This document shows positions 26,972 through 34,203 of a stretch of 37,373 bases of DNA, piece by piece (position 1 is the first letter of the stretch; each line of letters opens with the position of its first letter). The notes under the pieces are model-generated. The model was given only the letters and a program-made list of their open reading frames with translations. It had not been told where the DNA came from and did no database searches. This stretch comes from Bacteroidota bacterium (GTDB lineage Bacteria; Bacteroidota; Bacteroidia; Chitinophagales; Chitinophagaceae), in NCBI GenBank assembly GCA_947454025.1, contig CANGIZ010000015.1, forward strand, positions 1 to 37,373, given 5' to 3'. Position numbers and translations under genes: made by a program.

Positions 26972-27021
26972 TCATCTAATTAAAAATTAACTTACTGCTC
27001 AAAAAGCAAAATCTATAAGAT

Positions 27022-27987
27022 ATGAACGTAAAAGACATCGTAGCGCAAAATGAAAAAGAAACCAGAGCTGGATTTGGTGATGGTATATTAGAAATTGCTA
27101 GAGAAAATAAAGACGTAGTAGTATTAACAGCCGACTTAGCAGGTAGTTTTAAGTTGGGACCTTTAATGAAGGAAATGCCAGATCGATTTATTGAAGTAGG
27201 TATTGCCGAGGCCAACATGATTGGTATTGCAGCAGGCTTAACCATTGGCGGAAAAATTCCGTACACCACAACATTTGCTGGATTCAGTACAGGTCGTGTG
27301 TATGATCAAATTCGACAATCCGTTGCTTACTCCGATAAGAATGTAAAAATTTGTGCATCGCATGCAGGTTTAACATTAGGGGAAGATGGAGCAACACACC
27401 AAATATTAGAAGACATCGGATTAATGAAAATGTTACCAGGCATGACAGTTATTGTGCCTTGTGATTATAACCAAACTAAAGCTGCAACGAAAGCGGTAGC
27501 AAGTTACCATGGTCCAGTGTACTTACGTTTTGGCCGACCAAAATGGCCCAACTTCACAAAGGAAGATGGTTCAGATTTTGTAATTGGTAAAGCACAAATA
27601 TTAGCTGAAGGAACTGATGTAACTATTATTGCTTGTGGTCACTTGGTATGGAAAGCAATTGAAGCAGGAAAACAATTAGAGGCTGAAGGGATTAGTGTAG
27701 AGGTAATTAATTTACATACCATTAAACCATTGGATGAAGCAGCAATAATTAAAAGCTTACAAAAAACAGGTTGTGTAGTAACCGCCGAGGAACATAACAT
27801 TATAGGTGGTATGGGAGATGTGGTTGCACAAGTAGCTGCAAAAAATTGTCCAGTACCTCAGGAATTCGTTGGAACGAAAGATACATTTGGCGAAAGTGGC
27901 ACACCCAACCAATTGTTAACGAAATACGGATTAGATGCAGTGAATATCGTAGAAGCTGCAAAGAAAGTTATTGCGCGTAAGAAGTAG
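27022..27987 (+). CDS. Transketolase, C-terminal (Pyr plus C domain) subunit
   Basis: A 321-residue protein equal to the second half of transketolase: Pyr domain with the TPP-activating glutamate Glu63 in EVGIAEANMIGIAAGL, the YTTFAGFSTGRVYDQIRQSV and ASHAGLTLGEDGATHQ segments, and the C-terminal domain (about 190-321). Split transketolases (two polypeptides) are well known, and the N-terminal TPP-phosphate-binding half normally lies just upstream. Here the upstream gene is the carB half, 50 nt away, so the partner must be elsewhere. Dihydroxyacetone synthase or a 1-deoxyxylulose-5-phosphate synthase half is less likely given the motifs. A strong terminator follows. Confidence 0.88.
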   Translation: MNVKDIVAQNEKETRAGFGDGILEIARENKDVVVLTADLAGSFKLGPLMKEMPDRFIEVGIAEANMIGIAAGLTIGGKIPYTTTFAGFSTGRVYDQIRQSVAYSDKNVKICASHAGLTLGEDGATHQILEDIGLMKMLPGMTVIVPCDYNQTKAATKAVASYHGPVYLRFGRPKWPNFTKEDGSDFVIGKAQILAEGTDVTIIACGHLVWKAIEAGKQLEAEGISVEVINLHTIKPLDEAAIIKSLQKTGCVVTAEEHNIIGGMGDVVAQVAAKNCPVPQEFVGTKDTFGESGTPNQLLTKYGLDAVNIVEAAKKVIARKK

Positions 27988-28045
27988 CATTTATTATAAT
28001 TTTTGAAAAATAAATTATAATAAAATTTTGCTCAAATGATTTTAT

Positions 28046-28079
28046 AAAAAAAGCGTCTCATTGCTGAGACGCTTTTTTT
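28046..28079. terminator. Bidirectional terminator between transketolase half and pdxH
   Basis: A perfect 15-bp stem (28046-28060 with 28065-28079) closes the 4-nt loop TTGC. The seven-base A run and matching seven-base T run flank a GCGTCTCA/TGAGACGC core, so it works in both directions. It sits between the transketolase stop (27987) and the pdxH stop (28103), which converge. Confidence 0.9.
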
Positions 28080-28102
28080 ATGGTAAGTATTGTTTGAAAA
28101 TT

Positions 28103-28747
28103 CTAAGGTGCTAATCTTACGCGCACCCAATGCCCATCGGGATGTAAGCTATACTGAATACGATCGTGTAATCGAGAGCTACGCCCTTGCCAAAATTCCA
28201 TTTCATTGGGTTTTATTAAATATCCACCCCATTGTGGTGGCAAGGGAATATTGCCTTCCTTAAATTTTTCAGTGTGCTCAGCTACGATCTCTTCTAAAAA
28301 AGCACGGTCAGGAATGATTCTACTTTGTGGTGAAGACCATGCACCAATTTGACTTCCAATAGGCCTTGATTTAAAATAGGCTTCACTTTCTTCACTACTA
28401 ATTTTTTCAATAGTTCCAGTAATACGTACCTGACGTTCTAATTCCTTCCAAAAAAAGTTCATCGCTGCTACCGGGTGTGCAGCAATATCTTGTCCTTTAG
28501 CACTTTGGTAATTGGTAAAAAAAATAAAACCTTCGGGGGTATATCCCTTTAATAATACTACACGAGAATTAGGGACATTCCCTGCTTTAATCGTTGAAAG
28601 TACAAAAGCATTGACTTCTTCAATACCACTAGCAATCGCATCTTCCCACCAATGTTCAAACTGATCCATTGGTAAAGCAGCAGCGGTTTCTTCATCTAAA
28701 GAAGCCATTTGATAATCTTTTCTGATGCTGGAGATATCTCTATTCAT
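28103..28747 (-). CDS. pdxH: Pyridoxine/pyridoxamine 5'-phosphate oxidase
   Basis: FMN enzyme that oxidises pyridoxamine or pyridoxine 5'-phosphate to pyridoxal 5'-phosphate, in the salvage and final step of vitamin B6 synthesis. The 214-residue protein has the family's FMN-binding segment VVLLKGYTPEGFIFFTNYQSAKG, EAYFKSRPIGSQIGAWSSPQS, and the C-terminal PPQWGGYLIKPNEMEFWQGRSSRLHDRI signature, ending in RLAP. Length is normal. It begins 11 nt after ctaA, so the two are probably one transcript. Confidence 0.96.
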   Translation of the reverse strand: MNRDISSIRKDYQMASLDEETAAALPMDQFEHWWEDAIASGIEEVNAFVLSTIKAGNVPNSRVVLLKGYTPEGFIFFTNYQSAKGQDIAAHPVAAMNFFWKELERQVRITGTIEKISSEESEAYFKSRPIGSQIGAWSSPQSRIIPDRAFLEEIVAEHTEKFKEGNIPLPPQWGGYLIKPNEMEFWQGRSSRLHDRIQYSLHPDGHWVRVRLAP

Positions 28748-28758
28748 ACTATTCTTTT

Positions 28759-29838
28759 TTAAATTTCTTTAGTCGCATACAATATATTCACCACCGACAA
28801 TAATAATAACATACCCACCAATTGATGCAGTTGAGCAAACCATTCAAATTTAGCCCAAACACCTGGCACAATATGTGCACTTGATAGAATCGTTAACACG
28901 CCCAATAGCACTTGTATAAAAACTAAAAACATGGGAAGCCTATTAACTTTCGCCCAAAATGAATTGCCTTTAATTTTATTCATTTGTGTGGTCCAATAAA
29001 TAATAATCCCCAATAAAATATACGCAAGGCCTCGATGCACAAAATGGATCCAAATGGTATTGTTAACAGCATTCAATAAAAATCCATCCTTACTTGTAAG
29101 TCCCGTTGGCAGCCACTGTCCGTTAATCGTAGGCCAAGTACTCGCCACATTTGCTGCTTTATGCCCCGCCATTAAAGCACCATATATTAATTGGAAAAAC
29201 AAAATCAAAATAATCACCCAAGCCCATTTACGAATGCCTACTAATTTAAATTGTCCTTCGGCACTCACATTTGATTTTTGTATCGCATTGGCTTTTAATG
29301 ATAATGCAAACCAATAAGTATAAGCCAACAAGCCCAACGCAAAAATAAAATGCAATGCAAGACGAGTTGGTTTAACATATACTGCATCCCCTTCCAAACC
29401 ACTTGCAACCATAATCCAACCTATCGCTCCTTGCAAGGCACCCAATAAAAACAAAACCACCAAAGGCTTAATCATACTAGGTTTAAAATATTTTTTTACA
29501 AAAAAGTAAATAAAGCCAATTGCAAAAACGAGTCCAATGGTACGTGCCCATAAACGATGGAACCATTCCCAAAAAAAGATGAATTTAAAATTAGCAAGGT
29601 TAAAATCAAAATTCAATAATTGAAATTGCGGCGTTGTTTTGTATTTAGCAAATAATTCCTGCCAATGTGCTTCACTCATTGGAGGCAAAGCGCCGGTTAC
29701 CACATCCCACTCTGTTATCGAAAGACCACTACCCGTTAATCGAGTAATACCTCCTAACGCAATTTGAATAACGGTCATACCTACACCTAATAATAACCAA
29801 TTGGCAACAGCACGGGATTTTTGATCTTGTAGTTCCAT
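28759..29838 (-). CDS. ctaA: Heme A synthase (COX15/CtaA family)
   Basis: Converts heme O to heme A for aa3-type cytochrome oxidase. From the ATG at 29838 the protein has 359 residues, with about eight membrane helices and the family's conserved histidines in FFWEWFHRLWARTIGL, LHFIFALGLLAYTYW, WIHFVHRGLAYILLGI and QLHQLVGMLLLL. The N-terminal ITRLTGSGLSITEWDVVTGALPP is diagnostic. An in-frame GTG at 29847 is possible but less likely. The -7 element at 29873-29880 gives a leader of about 28 nt. It is divergent from rnhB and followed by pdxH. Confidence 0.94.
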   Translation of the reverse strand: MELQDQKSRAVANWLLLGVGMTVIQIALGGITRLTGSGLSITEWDVVTGALPPMSEAHWQELFAKYKTTPQFQLLNFDFNLANFKFIFFWEWFHRLWARTIGLVFAIGFIYFFVKKYFKPSMIKPLVVLFLLGALQGAIGWIMVASGLEGDAVYVKPTRLALHFIFALGLLAYTYWFALSLKANAIQKSNVSAEGQFKLVGIRKWAWVIILILFFQLIYGALMAGHKAANVASTWPTINGQWLPTGLTSKDGFLLNAVNNTIWIHFVHRGLAYILLGIIIYWTTQMNKIKGNSFWAKVNRLPMFLVFIQVLLGVLTILSSAHIVPGVWAKFEWFAQLHQLVGMLLLLSVVNILYATKEI

Positions 29839-29872
29839 AAAGTGCACGCTAAATAATGAAATAATGATAACG

Positions 29873-29900
29873 CAAAGGTACTAAGTAAAGCCTTAAACAA
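29873..29900 (-). promoter_or_regulatory. Promoter of ctaA-pdxH
   Basis: TACCTTTG (minus strand, 29873-29880) matches TAnnTTTG exactly, with TTG (minus, 29898-29900) 17 nt upstream. The leader to the ATG at 29838 would be about 28 nt, an ordinary length, in contrast to several neighbours. Confidence 0.5.
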
Positions 29901-29901
29901 T

Positions 29902-29909
29902 TAAATTTA
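29902..29909 (+). promoter_or_regulatory. -7-like promoter element, rnhB
   Basis: TAAATTTA matches TAnnTTTG at 7 of 8 positions and ends 4 nt before the GTG start at 29914. The -33 element overlaps the opposing ctaA promoter region and is not clear. Confidence 0.4.
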
Positions 29910-29913
29910 CAAT

Positions 29914-30510
29914 GTGTTATTAAATACTTACCAAGACATATTATTAGAAGCGGGTTGCGACGAAGCAGGCCGTGGTTGTTATGCTGGGCCTGTGTTTGCA
30001 GCGGCTGTGATACTTCCAGCCGATTTTTATCATCCTTTGTTAAACGATAGTAAGAAATTAAGTGAAAAGCAAAGGCAAGAATTGGAACCCATTATAAAAT
30101 CAAAAGCAATAGCTTGGGCCATTGCATCACAAACTGCTGCGGAAATTGACGACGCTAATATTTTAAAGGCATCCATAAAATGTATGCATTTGGCTTTGGA
30201 CCAATTAAAAAAACGTCCCCAGTTTATTGCCGTGGATGGCAACCGATTTTATCCTTATAAAAAAATACCCCATCAAACCATTGTAAAGGGGGATGGTAAA
30301 TATGCACATATAGCTGCTGCAAGTATATTAGCAAAAACAGCTCGTGATGCTTATATGGAAAAAGCACATGAACAATATCCAAAATATGGATGGGATAAAA
30401 ACAAGGGATATGGCACAGCTATTCATCGAGCTGCTATTGAAGCACATGGACTTTGCTTTGAACACCGAAAAAGTTTTAAAATATTGCCACCACAATTATC
30501 ATTATTGTAA
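29914..30510 (+). CDS. rnhB: Ribonuclease HII
   Basis: Cleaves the RNA strand of RNA-DNA hybrids and removes misincorporated ribonucleotides. The 198-residue protein has the catalytic DEAGRG motif (16-21), the AVDGN segment and GDGKYAHIAAASILAKTARD with the other acidic residues, then YPKYGWDKNKGYGTAIHRAAI. The start is GTG at 29914: an ATG at 29912 is in another frame and stops after three codons. The gene is divergent from ctaA and convergent with the Sua5-like gene; a weak AT-rich hairpin (30520-30540) lies in the convergent gap. Confidence 0.95.
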   Translation: MLLNTYQDILLEAGCDEAGRGCYAGPVFAAAVILPADFYHPLLNDSKKLSEKQRQELEPIIKSKAIAWAIASQTAAEIDDANILKASIKCMHLALDQLKKRPQFIAVDGNRFYPYKKIPHQTIVKGDGKYAHIAAASILAKTARDAYMEKAHEQYPKYGWDKNKGYGTAIHRAAIEAHGLCFEHRKSFKILPPQLSLL

Positions 30511-30546
30511 TAGATGGTTCTTGAATTTTAAAAAATCAAGTAAAAT

Positions 30547-31155
30547 TTAGTAATCCCATACACCAGCACCCTCACGTGTGACAATGTATTCGTCACCAGT
30601 GCAATCAACTACAGTAGAAGGAACAATGCCACCAATGCCACCGTCTACAACCATGTCTACTTGTTTACCCCAATGTTCATAAATCAATTCAGGATCGGTA
30701 TAGTCTTCGATGGTATCCCCAGGAAAACTCGCCGATAAAATGGGATGCCCTAAAGTTTTAATAATGGATAGTGCAATATTATTATTAGGAATACGCAGAC
30801 CAATTGTTTTTTTCTTGGACTGTAATATTTTAGGCACTTGCTTACTTGCAGGTAAGATAAAAGTAAAGGGGCCCGGCAATGCTTTTTTCATAATGCGGTA
30901 CAAAGCATTGTCAATTGCCTTAGCATATAAACTCAAATCACTTAGATCAGCGCAGATAAAACTCAAATTTGCTTTTTCAGGATTCACTTTTTTTATTGCA
31001 CATATTTTCTCAATCGCTTCGGGATGAAAAATATCACAACCCAGCCCATAGATGGTATCAGTGGGATACGCGATAATGCCGCCACTTTCTAAACAGTCGG
31101 TAACCATAGAAAGTTGTCTAGCTTGCGGATTGTCTGGATGAATTCTAATTAGCAT
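30547..31155 (-). CDS. L-threonylcarbamoyladenylate synthase (Sua5/YciO/YrdC/TsaC family)
   Basis: A 202-residue protein built of the YrdC domain alone: GGIIAYPTDTIYGLGCDI (about 28-46), KKVNPEKANLSFICADLSDLSLYA, the KALPGPFTFILPASKQVPKIL segment, and PSTVVDCTGDEYIVTREGAG at the C-terminus. The Sua5-specific C-terminal domain is absent, so it is TsaC- or YciO-like. TsaC makes threonylcarbamoyl-AMP for t6A37 of tRNA; YciO paralogs are close relatives, so the assignment to t6A synthesis is by homology. Its promoter element is at 31169-31176. Confidence 0.88.
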   Translation of the reverse strand: MLIRIHPDNPQARQLSMVTDCLESGGIIAYPTDTIYGLGCDIFHPEAIEKICAIKKVNPEKANLSFICADLSDLSLYAKAIDNALYRIMKKALPGPFTFILPASKQVPKILQSKKKTIGLRIPNNNIALSIIKTLGHPILSASFPGDTIEDYTDPELIYEHWGKQVDMVVDGGIGGIVPSTVVDCTGDEYIVTREGAGVWDY

Positions 31156-31168
31156 AAATGATATAGTG

Positions 31169-31176
31169 CAAAAGTA
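31169..31176 (-). promoter_or_regulatory. -7 promoter element, Sua5/TsaC-like gene
   Basis: TACTTTTG on the minus strand matches TAnnTTTG exactly and lies 13 nt before the ATG at 31155. No good -33 TTTG at the expected distance. Confidence 0.45.
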
Positions 31177-31190
31177 CCTATTTTTATTAC

Positions 31191-31224
31191 GCGTTGTTTA
31201 TGTTTTATTTGTAGTAAACAACGC
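31191..31224. promoter_or_regulatory. Perfect 10-bp inverted repeat before the LuxR-type gene
   Basis: GCGTTGTTTA (31191-31200) and TAAACAACGC (31215-31224) are exact reverse complements separated by 14 nt. The right arm ends 2 nt before the ATG of the LuxR-type regulator. It may be an operator for this dimeric regulator, or a hairpin that hides the start codon; the sequence alone cannot decide. Confidence 0.6.
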
Positions 31225-31226
31225 TT

Positions 31227-31874
31227 ATGTTTAGTATCGTATACCTCGAAGAAAAAGTATTAACAAGAACGGCATACCAATATGCATTTGAAGCGCAAAC
31301 AGATTGCAAAGTAATTTACAATAGTGGCAACTTACAAGCCTTTGAAGATTTTTTACAAAAACAAGCACAGCCTCCCGACCTATGTATAATATCGGATTGC
31401 TATCACTACATTGATCTTGTGCATATTATTAAAACCATCAAAGCAAAAAGCAATCATACCTATATCTTATTAAAATCAGATGCAAAATTTATGAAGGGCA
31501 TTTGTTATTTAATGAAGAACGGAATGCATGGTATATTTTTTACCGATGAACCCTTAATAGATTTAAAATCATGCGTTCGCCAACGTACCCGATTTAATTT
31601 GTCGGCCGATAAATCAAAACTCATTACGAGCAATGTATTGGGCAGCATACAAATAAAGGAATTGAATTACAACAACACACCACTTACACAAAATGAAATT
31701 GAATTTATACAAGCCTGTGCCAAGGACCAAAGCTATGAAGAGATTGCAATTGCCTTACACAAAAGCGTAAACACTATTTATGGTTATCGTGATAGGGTAT
31801 TTAAAAAGTTGCAGGTAAAACAAAGGACCGCCATGGTAATGACAGCCCTTAAAAGAAATTATATCGACCTATAA
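31227..31874 (+). CDS. LuxR/NarL-type regulator with degenerate receiver domain
   Basis: A 215-residue protein. Residues about 1-125 resemble a CheY-type receiver, with Asp57 at the phospho-acceptor position, but the usual acidic pair is Glu8-Glu9 and the conserved Lys of the GxxGYLxK motif is replaced (GMHGIFFTDEP, Thr106). Residues 153-208 form a LuxR-type HTH (LTQNEIEFIQACAKDQSYEEIA, then HKSVNTIYGYRDRVFKKLQV). The receiver may be phosphorylation-independent. No histidine kinase is adjacent. A perfect 10-bp inverted repeat lies directly upstream. The target is unknown. Confidence 0.85.
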   Translation: MFSIVYLEEKVLTRTAYQYAFEAQTDCKVIYNSGNLQAFEDFLQKQAQPPDLCIISDCYHYIDLVHIIKTIKAKSNHTYILLKSDAKFMKGICYLMKNGMHGIFFTDEPLIDLKSCVRQRTRFNLSADKSKLITSNVLGSIQIKELNYNNTPLTQNEIEFIQACAKDQSYEEIAIALHKSVNTIYGYRDRVFKKLQVKQRTAMVMTALKRNYIDL

Positions 31875-32924
31875 TTATTTAATCTCCCAAGTCTCACGAC
31901 CGCGAATTAATTTATCTAAATCACCAGCGCCTTTTACCAATGACTCTTCTAATTGTAAAGCCATCATATCCTCATAACAAGGGCGATCGGCAGTAAAGAA
32001 TACACCAAAAGGACGAGGGAACACCGCACCTACTTCGGATGGGTTATCAAATAAACGTGTTAGGATTTGTGCTTTATAAAAATCTTTCTCATCATGAATC
32101 CATAAATCGTCAGCACTATATTTATCTCCAATAGTTACCACTTCGGGGCGCATGCCGTCAAAACGAATACCTTGTTCACCATTCGCACCAAAAGTCAATG
32201 GCTTGCCTTGCTCTACAAATAATGCATGTAAAGGCTTGGTTGCTTTTTCTGTAAATATTTCAAAAGCACCGTCGTTGAAAATATTACAGTTTTGATAGAT
32301 CTCTAAGAAGCTTGTTCCTTTATGTTGCTCCGCACGTGTGATCATGTATTGCATATGCTTAGGATCACGATCCATAGTACGACCTACAAATGTTGCATCT
32401 GCTCCCATTGCCAAAGCTGCAGGGTTAAATGGGTGATCGATGCTACCCATTGGAGTACTCTTAGTGATTTTATTCACTTCGGAAGTTGGAGAATATTGTC
32501 CTTTTGTTAAACCGTAAATTTGATTATTGAAAACTAAAAAGTTCACATTAAAATTTCTTCTCAACATATGAATGGTATGGTTACCACCAATACTCATAGA
32601 ATCACCATCACCTGCAACAATCCAAACACTTAATTCAGGACGAGAAGCTTTTAATCCACTTGCAATAGCAGTTGCACGACCATGAATCGAGTGCATTCCG
32701 TAAGTGTTCATGTAATAAGGGAAACGACTACTACAACCAATACCACTTATCACCACAATATTTTCTTTAGGAACACCAATTGTTGGCATTACTTTTTGTA
32801 CTTGTGCTAAAATAGAATAATCACCACAACCAGGGCACCAACGTACTTCTTGGTCAGACGAAAAATCTTTTGCAGTTAATGGGGTTGCTTGTGCTAAAGT
32901 TTCAGTAGACATACACTTATTCAT
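31875..32924 (-). CDS. korB: 2-oxoacid:ferredoxin oxidoreductase, beta subunit
   Basis: The TPP-binding beta subunit of a 2-oxoglutarate- or 2-oxoacid:ferredoxin oxidoreductase, which decarboxylates a 2-oxoacid with ferredoxin reduction. The 349-residue protein has WCPGCG (29-34), Cys64 in SGIGCSSRFP, the TPP motif GDGDSMSIGGNH (106-116) and NNQIYGLTKGQYSPTS (133-148). These three cysteines match the beta-subunit [4Fe-4S] cluster set; a later Cys (CNIF segment) may be the fourth. The alpha subunit (korA), normally adjacent, is missing on both sides. The ATG at 32924 lies 8 nt from the -7 element; an internal ATG at 32912 is possible. Confidence 0.9.
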   Translation of the reverse strand: MNKCMSTETLAQATPLTAKDFSSDQEVRWCPGCGDYSILAQVQKVMPTIGVPKENIVVISGIGCSSRFPYYMNTYGMHSIHGRATAIASGLKASRPELSVWIVAGDGDSMSIGGNHTIHMLRRNFNVNFLVFNNQIYGLTKGQYSPTSEVNKITKSTPMGSIDHPFNPAALAMGADATFVGRTMDRDPKHMQYMITRAEQHKGTSFLEIYQNCNIFNDGAFEIFTEKATKPLHALFVEQGKPLTFGANGEQGIRFDGMRPEVVTIGDKYSADDLWIHDEKDFYKAQILTRLFDNPSEVGAVFPRPFGVFFTADRPCYEDMMALQLEESLVKGAGDLDKLIRGRETWEIK

Positions 32925-32932
32925 TTAGATAA

Positions 32933-32962
32933 CAAAATTACGAAAACTCGAGCTTCATCAAA
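32933..32962 (-). promoter_or_regulatory. Promoter of korB
   Basis: TTTG (minus, 32959-32962), an 18-nt spacer and TAATTTTG (minus, 32933-32940) match the consensus. The -7 element ends 8 nt before the ATG at 32924. It shows that korB is transcribed alone and not from an upstream korA. Confidence 0.65.
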
Positions 32963-32976
32963 GAATTATTTAGCCC

Positions 32977-34116
32977 TTATTTCACTTTGCGACCCTTCCA
33001 AGTATAGGTCTTAATTTGCCCAAACAAGCCAGCCACCAAAGTGTATGCGATATGAAGTGGCTGGTACAAAGCAAAATAGCGCAATTGGCCTGGCATATTG
33101 TAAAATCGAGTCACTGGATCTAAAAAGAAAAGTTCAAAAAATATTTTGAACGCAATCGTTATCATTAAACTTGAATAATCTCCGGCTAGCAACAAAAGCA
33201 AGAAAGAAAGGTTGTAAACATATACTAATAGTAGTACCCAAAAAATGGAGTTGTCATCATAGTAGCGTGCTTTGCTAGACCATCTAATTCTTTGCATGAT
33301 AAAATCCTTCCAATTGCTCATGGCCTTGGTTAAAACAATGGCACCTGGGTGAAATAAATAACCAATGCGATTGGATAAAGTCACTTTCATTTTATGCATT
33401 AAAAACATATCATCCCCACTCGCAATTTGATCTACACCTTGGTAACCACCGACGGCAATAAAGGCCGATTTTTCAAAAGCCAAATTCGCACCATTACTCA
33501 TAGAATGCTTGCCAGCACCCACTGCAGCGGCTGTGATACCTTGCAATGCTAAAAAATCCAACACCTGAAATTCATTTAAAATACCCTGTTCTTTAATAAA
33601 CATAACTGGCGCAGCTACAAATACTACTTTATTTTTTTGAATATAAGCATTGTATAAATTCAACCATTTTGGAGGCACAATGCAATCGGCATCAGTGGTC
33701 ACAATCCAATCTCCTTTTGCTTGGCTCACTGCTTTTTCAATGGCCTTCTTTTTAAAGGAATTCATATCCCCCGGTTGATAATAATCTGCTAAACTTAATA
33801 AATGCACATTGGGATAATCATGCCCGATTGCTTTCACAATAAAAGCCGTATCGTCCTCCGAAAAATCGTCTATTACAATAATTTCATATGCCTCAACTGG
33901 ATAATCCTGTGCTAAAATGGAGTCCACACAGGCCTTAATATTCGCAGCCTCGTTACGCGCTGGTATCACTACGGAAAAGTGGATCGGTTCAACTCCCTCG
34001 CTAACTTCATGAGGTTCAAAGGACTTGAGTTTTCCAAACCAATAGCGGTAAGCCATTAATAAAAGGGCATACAAAATGGTCAAAATACCAACCGTCCAAT
34101 CCAATAATGCTAACAT
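32977..34116 (-). CDS. Family 2 glycosyltransferase, membrane-bound
   Basis: A 379-residue protein with an N-terminal membrane segment (about 6-26), a GT-A catalytic domain (SVVIPARNEAANI 48-60, IDD 82-84, metal-binding TDADC 141-145, GDD 234-236 and processive-type QRIRW 275-279) and about three C-terminal membrane helices (about 290-370). This architecture is seen in processive and polysaccharide-building GT2 enzymes as well as single-sugar transferases; donor and acceptor are unknown. The ATG at 34116 is 4 nt from a -7 element. It is divergent from marR. Confidence 0.9.
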   Translation of the reverse strand: MLALLDWTVGILTILYALLLMAYRYWFGKLKSFEPHEVSEGVEPIHFSVVIPARNEAANIKACVDSILAQDYPVEAYEIIVIDDFSEDDTAFIVKAIGHDYPNVHLLSLADYYQPGDMNSFKKKAIEKAVSQAKGDWIVTTDADCIVPPKWLNLYNAYIQKNKVVFVAAPVMFIKEQGILNEFQVLDFLALQGITAAAVGAGKHSMSNGANLAFEKSAFIAVGGYQGVDQIASGDDMFLMHKMKVTLSNRIGYLFHPGAIVLTKAMSNWKDFIMQRIRWSSKARYYDDNSIFWVLLLVYVYNLSFLLLLLAGDYSSLMITIAFKIFFELFFLDPVTRFYNMPGQLRYFALYQPLHIAYTLVAGLFGQIKTYTWKGRKVK

Positions 34117-34120
34117 GGCC

Positions 34121-34128
34121 CAAAGTTA
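34121..34128 (-). promoter_or_regulatory. -7 promoter element, GT2 gene
   Basis: TAACTTTG on the minus strand matches TAnnTTTG exactly and lies 4 nt before the ATG at 34116. The best -33 candidate has a short 14-nt spacing. Predicts a leaderless mRNA. Confidence 0.5.
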
Positions 34129-34148
34129 CCGCCTTTCTTGATCAAAAA

Positions 34149-34181
34149 TTTGGTGAAATCGTCAAATTGGTCGTACTTTTG
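34149..34181 (+). promoter_or_regulatory. Promoter of marR
   Basis: TTTG (34149-34152), a 21-nt spacer and TACTTTTG (34174-34181) match the consensus. The marR ATG is at 34204, leaving room for the palindrome at 34184-34199 across the expected transcription start. Confidence 0.6.
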
Positions 34182-34183
34182 AA

Positions 34184-34199
34184 TTAGTTGCATAACTAA
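34184..34199. promoter_or_regulatory. Putative MarR operator palindrome
   Basis: TTAGTT (34184-34189) and AACTAA (34194-34199) are exact reverse complements around GCAT. The 16-bp site resembles the usual short palindromes bound by MarR-family dimers. It lies between the -7 element and the marR ATG, where a bound repressor would block transcription start, so it probably mediates autoregulation (inference). Confidence 0.6.
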
Positions 34200-34203
34200 C
34201 TAT

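Noticed and set aside
26972..27021. Frameshift that might join carB to a downstream C-terminal half
   Set aside because: No frame downstream contains the CarB second-half motifs; the next gene is transketolase, so the truncation is not a simple frameshift.
30520..30540. Hairpin-like CTTGA...TCAAG between rnhB and the Sua5-like gene
   Set aside because: Only five outer pairs plus an A/T core with a mismatch; possible weak bidirectional terminator but not strong enough to list.
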